From G965197715 sp965247615 (lineage in GTDB: Bacteria > Chloroflexota > Dehalococcoidia > Lucifugimonadales > UBA1127): 64,000 nucleotides of DNA. The translations under genes were made by a program, and so were the position numbers. Positions 34,491 through 41,976 of this stretch are shown here, piece by piece. Numbering within the stretch: position 1 is the first letter of the stretch; each line of letters opens with the position of its first letter. A model generated the notes under the pieces. That model was not told the DNA's origin and did no database searches. It saw only the letters and a list, made by a program, of their open reading frames with translations. Location of the stretch: positions 1,240,001 through 1,304,000 of the forward strand of contig OZ252022.1 in assembly GCA_965247615.1 (NCBI GenBank), written 5' to 3'.

Positions 34491-35344
34491 TCGGTGACGT
34501 CAGCTACGCAAGAGTGAACGGTGCCCGCATCGCCTACGAGGCCAACGGACAGGGTTTCCCCCTGCTCCTGCTGCACGGCTTTCCACGGACGCATCGGACG
34601 TGGGAGAAGGTGACCCCGGCGCTGGCGGACCGGTTCACAGTGGCGGCCCTGGACCGGCGAGGCTACGGCGACTCTGACCGGCCCCAGGACCCGGCCACCT
34701 ACGACAACGCCAACATGACTTTGGACGCCATTGAGCTGACCCGCCACCTGGGGTGGGAGCAGTTCGTGGTTGTGGGGCATGACCGGGGCGCCCCGGTGGC
34801 CAGGCGCCTAGCCATGGACTACCCGGAGGCCGTTCGCGGCGTCATGATCGTCGACGGATCGCCCCAGGAGCTCGGCTCCGGGCGGCCGGACCCCACCGGG
34901 CGGAGCTGGTACTTCGCCTTCTTCCGCCAGCGCGGCGTGGCGGAGCAGCTCATTGGGCAGGACCCCAGGCTCTTCTTCTCTCTCTTCCTGGACCGGAACC
35001 CCCACCTCACGCCCGAAGAGCACGAGTACTACGTGCAGATGTTCTGCCGCAGAGGCACCGTCGACGCCATCCTGGCGGACTATCGCGCGGGGCTGGAGAT
35101 CGACCCGGAGTACTGGGCCGAGCAGACCAGAGTGGGGAGGAAGGTTCGCGTGCCCCTCTACGCCATCTGGGGTTCCCGCGGCCCATCCGCAAACTCGCCG
35201 GTGCTGGAGCAGTGGCGGCAGGTGGCCGACGACGTGCGTGGCGGCGAGGCCATTGCCGACGCCGGCCACTACGTCCACGAGGAGCAGCCCGAGGCAGCCG
35301 TCGCCCATGTCATGCGCTTCGCCGATGGCTTGGGCATTCCGTAG
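34487..35344 (+). CDS. Alpha/beta hydrolase, haloacetate dehalogenase / epoxide hydrolase-like
   Basis: This 285-residue hydrolase has HGFP (epoxide hydrolase/dehalogenase HGxP motif) at residues 30-33. GHDRGAP has Asp99 as predicted nucleophile, as in fluoroacetate dehalogenases, and DAGHYVHEEQPE supplies the His. By eye, the second carboxylate-binding Arg of fluoroacetate dehalogenases (DRGxR) is Pro103, and the halide-pocket His before Trp is Ser140-Trp141. A true haloacetate substrate is therefore doubtful, and an epoxide or another halogenated compound is possible. The ATG overlaps the Rieske stop by 4 bp. A strong hairpin terminator follows 24 bp after the stop. Confidence 0.88.
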   Translation: MIGDVSYARVNGARIAYEANGQGFPLLLLHGFPRTHRTWEKVTPALADRFTVAALDRRGYGDSDRPQDPATYDNANMTLDAIELTRHLGWEQFVVVGHDRGAPVARRLAMDYPEAVRGVMIVDGSPQELGSGRPDPTGRSWYFAFFRQRGVAEQLIGQDPRLFFSLFLDRNPHLTPEEHEYYVQMFCRRGTVDAILADYRAGLEIDPEYWAEQTRVGRKVRVPLYAIWGSRGPSANSPVLEQWRQVADDVRGGEAIADAGHYVHEEQPEAAVAHVMRFADGLGIP

Positions 35345-35368
35345 GCCAGGCTGACATCGAAGCTGTCC

Positions 35369-35403
35369 AGCACCGGCGCTCCCCAGCGCCGGTGCTCCTG
35401 TTT
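35369..35403 (+). terminator. Intrinsic terminator after the dehalogenase-like gene
   Basis: A perfect 12-bp stem (35369-35380 with 35385-35396) closes a CCCC loop and is followed by CCTGTTT. The T-run is short but the hairpin is very stable. Confidence 0.75.
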
Positions 35404-35610
35404 GTCGCGCTGGACTCCGTTCCATGAGCCGCCAGAGTCAGGCCCCGCCACCCTGTCGACGCCCTGTCCGGCCTGCATCGAGTGTCCGGCTGGCGTCATC
35501 TAATTGGCCGAACGATAACCTTTCGGGGAGAATTCCGTTCCTACTCATAGAGGTAGTGGACCACAGTCGCCTTTGGTGCGTACCTGCTAGGAAAGGCGGT
35601 GACTGACTTG

Positions 35611-35871
35611 ATGAATATACTGGACTCGGCACTCATGGGGGAGGGCTACCAGGTCGCTATCGTCTGCGTGCACCACTGGATGATCGATACTCCAGAGGGC
35701 CCGGTGAGCCGGGGCATGTGCAAGAAGTGCGGCGAAGAGCGGGACTTCAGCAACTACCTGGAGCACCCCGGCCAGTGGCAGGAGAATGTCTCCCTGGACC
35801 AGGTGACCACGGGGGCCTACTTCCACACCGGCGAAGCCGTGAGTGGAAGCATCGACGCCTGGGAGGAGTAG
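35611..35871 (+). CDS. Small putative zinc-binding protein
   Basis: This 86-residue soluble protein belongs to no family I can name. CVHHW near residue 20 and CKKCGEERDF near residue 38 form a C-x2-H / C-x2-C pair separated by about 16 residues, so a small zinc ribbon is likely. The tail is acidic and rich in aromatic residues. ATG 35611 is preferred because AAGGCGGTG lies 9 nt before it; GTG at 35599 is the alternative. It stands alone between the catabolic genes and the exporter operon. Confidence 0.7.
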   Translation: MNILDSALMGEGYQVAIVCVHHWMIDTPEGPVSRGMCKKCGEERDFSNYLEHPGQWQENVSLDQVTTGAYFHTGEAVSGSIDAWEE

Positions 35872-36029
35872 CCGGCGCGCGGCGGCGGGACGGAGCGCGC
35901 TCGGCCGTGGGCCTGCTTCAAGCGGGCTCACGGCGTGTCTGCGGACGGCGCCCCGGGTGGCCGTAACCGGCCAAAGCCGATAAGGCGCGCCGCCATCAAT
36001 TCGGCGCTGCGCCCGGTTCCCATGCAAAC

Positions 36030-36057
36030 TTTACCGGGGGGGGGGAAGCGCTATACT
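36030..36057 (+). promoter_or_regulatory. Predicted promoter with a G10 tract in the spacer (MacAB-like operon)
   Basis: TTTACC (36030-36035) and TATACT (36052-36057) are separated by 16 bp. Ten consecutive G (36036-36045) fill most of that spacer. Slippage in the G-run would change the -35/-10 distance and hence promoter strength. The adaptor gene starts 50 bp downstream. Confidence 0.55.
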
Positions 36058-36107
36058 GAAGAAGTTTACGCTGACCGGCCCATGCGATCGAGCAGGAGGG
36101 TAGGGAG

Positions 36108-38114
36108 ATGTTCCCCACAGGCAGGACTCTGACCATGGTCTGCGGAGGAGTTGCCGCGCTGCTCATGGGGGCTGTGGCGTGCGGCGACGTGCTGGGGGCT
36201 GAAGCCGAGGCAGCGCCGCCTCAGGTCTTCGAGGTCATACAGGACACGCTGAGCAGTATGGTCGTTGCCACGGGCAGTGTCAGCTTCGGTGAAGAGGCCA
36301 GCCTCACCTTCGGCGCAGAGGCCACCGTCGCCGAGGTGGCCGTGACTTGGGGCGACCAGGTGAAGAAGGGCGACGTTTTGGCGCGCCTGGAGACCGGGGA
36401 GCTGGAGCTCAACGCTGCCATGGCCGAGACCAGCCTCATAGAGGCGGAGGAGGCCCTGCAGGACCTGCTGGATGGCCCATCCGCAGCTACTATCGCTCGG
36501 GCGGAAGCGTCGGTAACCGAGGTCCGGGCGTCCATGGCCATGGCAAGGGACGACTTGGCGGAGATGCAGGACCCAGTCAAGGCCCAGGAGCGCATCGACC
36601 TGGCCCGCACGGCTGTCGACCTGGCCCGCACGGCCTACGATAACGCTGGGCGGGATCTGTTCCTGACCCGCAGGTCCTGGGAGACGACGCTGGATGAATT
36701 GCAGGTGGGCTACGACGACGCCTTGGAAGACTACCGCAACGCCTTCAAAGGGTGGCTGGGGATCACGCTGGCGGAAGACGAGATCGACCAGGGCCCGGAT
36801 TCCCTCCTGCTCAAGTGGGCCGTCGATCTGGTCCTCCTGTTCAATCAGGAAGGGCGGTTCCAGGATATCAACCGGTTCAGCGAGGACCATCCCGCCGGGG
36901 GGCTCCCCCCGGACGACCCCGCGACGCCATGGGATGAAACAGTCATCTACTCATGGGACAACCTCTTCCCGGGCGCAATCGTGGCCACGTGCGAGGATGA
37001 CGCAGACACCCTGTCGAACCGGACGCGCTGCGTAAAGAAGGAGATGGACGACGCCTGGGACGCGTTTGCCGACGCAAAGGACGAGCTTTACTTGGCGCTG
37101 ACCGAGTCCGCCACGGCAATCGCTCAGGGGGAGTCCAAGTCCACCGAGGCGAGGGACGCAATTGGGGCCGCAGAGGACGCGCTGGCGGTGCTCGTAAACG
37201 AAGACGGCGGCGTCGCGGTGCTCCAGCAGCAGGCCAAGGTCGAAAGCCTGGAGGCGGCGCTGGCCCAGGCGCTGGAGGACCTAGCGGAGCTAACCGAGCC
37301 TTTCCTGGAGTCCCGGCTCAAGGAGCGGCAGCAGCAGGTCCGCGGCACGGAGGCCGCCCTCGCCGAGGCAAAGTCCAAGCTGGAGCAGGCGACCATGCGC
37401 GCCTCCTTCGATGGTGTCGTGACCCAGGTGAACGTGGAGGCAGGCCAGACGGTGAAGCCAGAGGCCGTCGCCATCGCCATGGTGAACCCGCAGTCGGCGG
37501 AGATCACCGCTGCGGTGGACGAGATTGACGTGGGCAGCGTCGCCGTCGGCCAATCGGCCACCGTGATCCTGGACGCGATAGCCGACGCCCAGTTCCGGGC
37601 CGTGGTGGATGCCGTGTCCGTGGTGGGCCAGGCCCAGTCCGGCGTTGTATCCTACGAGGTCCGGCTGGTGATCCAGCGGCGCGGCCCCGGAAACCGTGCA
37701 GCAGAGGGCGGCGGCACGGAAGACGCCGCGGGCCGTGGCGAGGCTCCGGCGCGGCCTCGCGCGGGGCGCGGCGCCCCTGGTGGGCAGGGGTTGGCCCCGA
37801 ACGTCGTGCTGCGGGAAGGGATGTCCGTAACGGCTGAAATCGAGACCCAGCGCGTTGAAAACGCGATCCTGGTCCCCATCCGGGCCATCCAGGGGCGCCG
37901 CGGGGAGCAGACGGTTACCGTGCTGGAGGGAGAAGAACAGGTGTCCCGGCCGGTGCGCCTTGGTGAGCGCAACGACCAGTACGTTGCTGTGGTGGAGGGG
38001 CTCAGCGCGGGAGAGAAGGTAGTGATTCCTGAAGCCGGCGCCGCCGCAGGCGGAAACCCGCGCTTGCGCGGCGGATTCGGAGTCGGCGGTCTGGGTGGAG
38101 GAAGACCCCGGTAG
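36108..38114 (+). CDS. MacA/YknX-like efflux adaptor lipoprotein, unusually long
   Basis: This 668-residue HlyD-family adaptor has an N-terminal signal ending in GAVAC, with Cys25 as probable lipid anchor. The first lipoyl half lies at about residues 45-105. A very long helical, coiled-coil-prone section (about 100-430) is interrupted by a 100-residue segment rich in Asp/Trp with two Cys. The second lipoyl half (ATMRASFDGVVTQVNVEAGQTV) and beta-barrel follow, and the protein ends in a Gly/Arg-rich tail. Adaptors of this family usually have 350-450 residues. It is the first gene of an operon with a MacB-like ATPase and permease. The start follows AGGAGG. Confidence 0.9.
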   Translation: MFPTGRTLTMVCGGVAALLMGAVACGDVLGAEAEAAPPQVFEVIQDTLSSMVVATGSVSFGEEASLTFGAEATVAEVAVTWGDQVKKGDVLARLETGELELNAAMAETSLIEAEEALQDLLDGPSAATIARAEASVTEVRASMAMARDDLAEMQDPVKAQERIDLARTAVDLARTAYDNAGRDLFLTRRSWETTLDELQVGYDDALEDYRNAFKGWLGITLAEDEIDQGPDSLLLKWAVDLVLLFNQEGRFQDINRFSEDHPAGGLPPDDPATPWDETVIYSWDNLFPGAIVATCEDDADTLSNRTRCVKKEMDDAWDAFADAKDELYLALTESATAIAQGESKSTEARDAIGAAEDALAVLVNEDGGVAVLQQQAKVESLEAALAQALEDLAELTEPFLESRLKERQQQVRGTEAALAEAKSKLEQATMRASFDGVVTQVNVEAGQTVKPEAVAIAMVNPQSAEITAAVDEIDVGSVAVGQSATVILDAIADAQFRAVVDAVSVVGQAQSGVVSYEVRLVIQRRGPGNRAAEGGGTEDAAGRGEAPARPRAGRGAPGGQGLAPNVVLREGMSVTAEIETQRVENAILVPIRAIQGRRGEQTVTVLEGEEQVSRPVRLGERNDQYVAVVEGLSAGEKVVIPEAGAAAGGNPRLRGGFGVGGLGGGRPR

Positions 38115-38155
38115 GGGGCCAGGCGTTAGGGGAGCAAATCAGGAGTAAACCGTCC

Positions 38156-38851
38156 GTGGTCATCGAGGTCCAGGACGTCGTCAAGACCTACTACATGGGT
38201 CAGGTGGAGGTGCTTGCCCTCCGTGGGGTGAGCTTCCAGATCGAAGAAGGCGAGATGGTGGCCGTCATGGGCCCCTCGGGCTCGGGCAAGTCCACGCTGA
38301 TGAACATCCTAGGGTGCCTGGACCGCCCCACCTCGGGGACCTACCGCCTGAGCGGCACGGACGTGGGCAACCTGGGGGACGACGCCCTGGCGGGGATTCG
38401 CAGCAAGCAGATTGGGTTCGTGTTCCAGACCTTCAACCTGCTGGCCCGCTCGACCGCCCTGGCCAACGTGGAGCTTCCCCTGGTGTACAGCGGTGGAAAG
38501 GACCGGCGCAGTCGCGCGCGCCAGGCCCTCGAACGCGTGGGCTTGGGCGACCGGCTGGACCATCAGCCAAGCCAGCTTTCCGGCGGGCAGCAGCAGCGCG
38601 TCGCCATCGCCCGGGCCCTCATCAACGAGCCCGCCATCATCCTGGCCGACGAGCCCACCGGTAACCTGGACAGCAGGTCCGGCGATGAGATCATAGGCAT
38701 ATTCGAGGAGCTCAATCGGGACGGCATCACGGTCATCCTGGTCACCCACGAGCGGGAGATTGCGGAGCATACCCGCCGCGTCATCAGCTTCCGCGACGGG
38801 CTAATCGGCAGCGACGAGTGGCTCCAACCCAGAAATGGAGGAAGGCCGTGA
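38156..38851 (+). CDS. MacB/LolD-type ABC transporter ATP-binding protein
   Basis: This 231-residue ATPase has Walker A GPSGSGKST near residue 40, the LSGGQQQRVAIARAL signature and Walker B ILADEPTGNLD. The overall pattern, including SKQIGFVFQTFNLLARSTALANVELP, is that of the LolD/YknY/MacB group. The GTG start has AGGAG upstream. It overlaps the permease start (GTGA), giving a three-gene adaptor-ATPase-permease operon like Bacillus yknXYZ. Confidence 0.94.
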   Translation: MVIEVQDVVKTYYMGQVEVLALRGVSFQIEEGEMVAVMGPSGSGKSTLMNILGCLDRPTSGTYRLSGTDVGNLGDDALAGIRSKQIGFVFQTFNLLARSTALANVELPLVYSGGKDRRSRARQALERVGLGDRLDHQPSQLSGGQQQRVAIARALINEPAIILADEPTGNLDSRSGDEIIGIFEELNRDGITVILVTHEREIAEHTRRVISFRDGLIGSDEWLQPRNGGRP

Positions 38852-40086
38852 GAATCCTCGATGCCTTTCGCATCGCCCTGGACGCCCTTTCGGCGAACCG
38901 GCTCAGGTCGGCCCTCACCATCCTGGGGCTCGTCATCGGCGTGGGCGCCGTCATTGCGCTCATGGCCGTGGGGCGGGGCAGCGAGGCCGCTGTCACCGAT
39001 CGGATCCAGAGCTTGGGCTCCAACCTCCTCTTCGTGCGCGGCGGCGTCAGCACCACGGGCCGGCTGCGCGGGGGCTTTGGCAGCAATCCCAGTCTCAACG
39101 TGAGTGACGTGGAGGCCATCACGGAGGCTCTGGAAGGGCAGGCCCTGGTGGCGCCCGAGACTACCTCACGGTCCCAGATCGTCGCTGGTAGCGAGAACGT
39201 GAGCGCCCGGGTCTACGGCGTCACGCCCGAGTATGAGACCGTGCGCAACTTCACCGTCGCCGACGGCGAGTTCGTCACGGACCGCCATGTCCAGGGCCGG
39301 TCCATGGTGGCGGTGCTGGGGAGCGGCGTCGTCGAGACCCTCTATGGCGAGCAGGACCCGGTGGGTGACCGGATTCGCTTGGGCGGCAAACCTTTCACCG
39401 TCATCGGCGTTCTGGAGTCAAAGGGCGGCTCTGGCTTTGGATTTGAGGACGACCTGGTGCTCGTCCCCCTCAGTACGGCCCAGCTCCGCTTGGGCGGGGG
39501 CCGCGTGGTGCGTGGCCAGCAGGGCGTGGCCCAGATTAACGTTCAGGCCATCGATGAAGAGGAGATCGACGCCGTGATCGCCCAGATCACGGAGGTCCTG
39601 CGCCGCGAGCACCGCATCGTGGGAGACGACGACTTCTCCATCACCAATCAGCAGGACACCCTGGCGGCATTCCAGGAGGTGACGGCCACCTTTACGGTGT
39701 TCTTGGGGGCCATAGCGGGGATATCGCTGCTCGTGGGCGGCATCGGCGTTATGAATATCATGCTCGTGTCGGTGACGGAGCGGACCCGGGAGATTGGCAT
39801 CCGCAAGGCCATCGGCGCCCGGCGGCGGGACCTCCTGCTTCAGTTCCTGCTGGAGGCGAGTCTGTTGAGCCTCGTCGGCGGCGCAGTGGGTGTCCTGGCG
39901 GGCTGGGGCATGGGCGTGGCCATGGGCCGGCTGGAGTTGAACGGTCAGCGCATACAGGCCCTGGTCCAGGGCGACATCGTCGTTCTTGCCCTGGCCGTGT
40001 CCATCGCCATTGGCCTCTTCTTCGGCATCTACCCTGCCATGAGGGCGGCCCGCCTGGACCCCATCGTGGCCCTGCGCCACGAGTAG
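38848..40086 (+). CDS. MacB/FtsX-type ABC transporter permease
   Basis: This 412-residue permease has the N-terminal helix SALTILGLVIGVGAVIALMAV, a large extracytoplasmic MacB-like domain (about residues 45-270) and three C-terminal helices. The conserved IGVMNIMLVSVTERTREIGIRKAIGARRRDLLLQFLLEA block is present. GTG at 38848 is preferred because GGAGGAAGG precedes it and it overlaps the ATPase stop. The substrate may be a peptide, lipid or antimicrobial. Confidence 0.93.
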   Translation: MRILDAFRIALDALSANRLRSALTILGLVIGVGAVIALMAVGRGSEAAVTDRIQSLGSNLLFVRGGVSTTGRLRGGFGSNPSLNVSDVEAITEALEGQALVAPETTSRSQIVAGSENVSARVYGVTPEYETVRNFTVADGEFVTDRHVQGRSMVAVLGSGVVETLYGEQDPVGDRIRLGGKPFTVIGVLESKGGSGFGFEDDLVLVPLSTAQLRLGGGRVVRGQQGVAQINVQAIDEEEIDAVIAQITEVLRREHRIVGDDDFSITNQQDTLAAFQEVTATFTVFLGAIAGISLLVGGIGVMNIMLVSVTERTREIGIRKAIGARRRDLLLQFLLEASLLSLVGGAVGVLAGWGMGVAMGRLELNGQRIQALVQGDIVVLALAVSIAIGLFFGIYPAMRAARLDPIVALRHE

Positions 40087-40266
40087 GCGAGGCGTACCCG
40101 CTCCCCCGTGGCGTGGCGCGTTGCCGCGCACGCTCTTGGCGTTCCGTGACCGTGGAGCCTATTTGCCGCTGCTAACGCCCCGCCTGGACACGACGGTATG
40201 GTCGCGCCGCCTTGCGGCAACCATGTCGGGCCGGCCCTCGAACGCCGCCCCGGCCTGCCTCTCTCG

Positions 40267-40297
40267 TTGACCGGACGGTAAGGTGGGGTAGTATATA
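40267..40297 (+). promoter_or_regulatory. Predicted promoter of tRNA-Ser(GGA)
   Basis: TTGACC (40267-40272) and TATATA (40292-40297) are separated by 19 bp, ending 15 bp before the tRNA. The region 40087-40266 shows no gene. Confidence 0.45.
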
Positions 40298-40312
40298 CAT
40301 ACGCGGGGCTTC

Positions 40313-40404
40313 GGACAGGTGCTGGAGTGGACGATCAGGCACGCCTGGAAAGCGTGTGGGGCTCGGAAGGGTTCCCGTGGGTTCGAATCCCACCCTGTCC
40401 GCCA
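40313..40404 (+). tRNA. tRNA-Ser (anticodon GGA)
   Basis: The acceptor stem GGACAGG pairs with CCTGTCC. The anticodon stem CACGC/GCGTG holds the loop CTGGAAA with anticodon GGA. A long variable arm and the GGTTCGAATCC T-arm identify a class II serine tRNA. CCA is encoded at 40402-40404. Confidence 0.95.
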
Positions 40405-40532
40405 AACGTAACCGGGCTCGCTCAGCGGTTGTGGACATAATGCAAGGCTTGAAGCTGCGGGGCGCCCGCTGCGGCCCCGTGGGCCTCCGTGGAGACCGGT
40501 AGTTCGTTCCAGAGCATGGAACAGAGGATGGT

Positions 40533-41687
40533 GTGTGGGAGGTGCCAGGGGCGGTGGAAGAGACCAAGTACTGGGTGGCCTTCAGCCGCATCCCGGCCGT
40601 GGGGGCAGTGCGGTTCCGCCGGCTCCTCGATGCCTTTGGCAGCCTGGAAGCGGCTTGGCGCGCCACGCTGGCCGACCTCAAGGCTGCCGGGCTTGACCAG
40701 CGCGCTCTATCTTCCGTGAGCCAGATCCGGCCCCGCCTCGACCCAGACGCGGAAATGGCGCGGCTGGATAGCCAGGACGTCCGGGCGCTGACCTGGGAAG
40801 ATCCCGCATATCCGACCCTGCTCAAGGAGATCTACGATGCGCCGCCGGTGCTCTACGTGAAGGGCGCCCTGCTGCCGGAGGACGGCCGCGCCGTGGCCGT
40901 GGTGGGCACCCGCGGGGCCACATCCTACGGCCGCGAGGCCTGCGCCGCCCTGGTCCGCGACCTGGCCCTCAGCGGCGTCACCATCGTCAGCGGGCTCGCC
41001 AGGGGCATTGATGGCATCGCCCACCGCGTGGCGCTTGAGGTCCGGGGCCGCACCATCGCCGTCATGGGCTCCGGCCTCGACATCGTCTATCCCAGCGAGC
41101 ATCGCGGCCTCGCCGCGGAGATCCCCAAATCCGGCGCCCTGGTCAGCGAATACCCCCTGGGCGTCCGCCCAACCTCTCAGAGCTTCCCTCGGCGCAACCG
41201 CATCCTGAGCGGCCTGGCCCTCGGCGTGCTCGTCGTGGAGGCCCCGGAGACCAGCGGCGCCATGTGGACCGTCCGCCACGCACTGGACCAGGGTCGTGAG
41301 GTCTTCGGCGTTCCGGGCAGCATCTTTTCCCCGGCCAGCCAGGGCGTCAACCGCCTGGTCCAGGACGGCGCCAAGCTGGTGCTGCGCCATACCGACGTAC
41401 TGGAGGAGCTGAACCTGTCCGCCCTCGAGTTTGGCGCCGTCCTCCAGCCCGAGATGCCGGGCTTGGAGGAACAGCCGGTAGCGGACGAGGAGCAGGACCC
41501 CCTGTTGAGCTTCATTGGGCAAGAGCCCATTCACATTGATGAGGTGTGCCGGAGCGCCGGGCTGCCCATCGCCAGCGTGAGCAGCACCATGGTGATCCTG
41601 GAGTTGCAGGGGCTCGTCAAACAGGTGGGAGCAATGTACTACGTTCGGACGCGGGAGCTTCCAGCGCCCTACCTGTCCGCCACTTGA
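40533..41687 (+). CDS. dprA: DNA processing protein DprA
   Basis: This protein of about 380 residues loads RecA on incoming single-stranded DNA during natural transformation. An N-terminal HhH/SAM-like domain (about residues 10-75) precedes the Rossmann-like core with VAVVGTRGATSYGREA and IVSGLARGIDGIAHRVAL. QSFPRRNRILSGLALGVLVVEAPETSGA and GREVFGVPGSIFSPASQGVNRLVQDGA follow. A C-terminal winged helix binds DNA (HIDEVCRSAGLPIASVSSTMVILELQG). GTG at 40554, with GGAGG 11 nt upstream, is an equally good start. Confidence 0.93.
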   Translation: MWEVPGAVEETKYWVAFSRIPAVGAVRFRRLLDAFGSLEAAWRATLADLKAAGLDQRALSSVSQIRPRLDPDAEMARLDSQDVRALTWEDPAYPTLLKEIYDAPPVLYVKGALLPEDGRAVAVVGTRGATSYGREACAALVRDLALSGVTIVSGLARGIDGIAHRVALEVRGRTIAVMGSGLDIVYPSEHRGLAAEIPKSGALVSEYPLGVRPTSQSFPRRNRILSGLALGVLVVEAPETSGAMWTVRHALDQGREVFGVPGSIFSPASQGVNRLVQDGAKLVLRHTDVLEELNLSALEFGAVLQPEMPGLEEQPVADEEQDPLLSFIGQEPIHIDEVCRSAGLPIASVSSTMVILELQGLVKQVGAMYYVRTRELPAPYLSAT

Positions 41688-41818
41688 GGAAGAGGGCCTC
41701 CTTGTCCGCAAGTGCCGCGGCCGAGACACGCAACGCGCGCCGATGGACGGCGGGTGCGCGTGGGGACGGCACGGCGCCCCGTCTCGGCGGTTCCTCCTAC
41801 GCCCGCGCGTCCCGCAGG

Positions 41819-41837
41819 GGAATCCCGTAGGGATTCC
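41819..41837. other. Small hairpin upstream of topA
   Basis: The inverted repeat GGAATCCC-GTA-GGGATTCC lies 140 bp before topA in the 289-bp gap 41688-41976. TTGACG at 41845 with TAACGA 16 bp later may be the topA promoter. The rest of the gap shows nothing recognisable. Confidence 0.5.
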
Positions 41838-41976
41838 GGATGGATTGACGGGCCGTCAAGACCGCGTAACGATGGGCTCATCCTGATTGCGGAGGAGCCA
41901 CATGGCACGGTTGCCTGACAGAGCCAAGGCGGTGGCGGCGCCCCGCAACACACATCGAAAGGTGGATTGAGAACAC

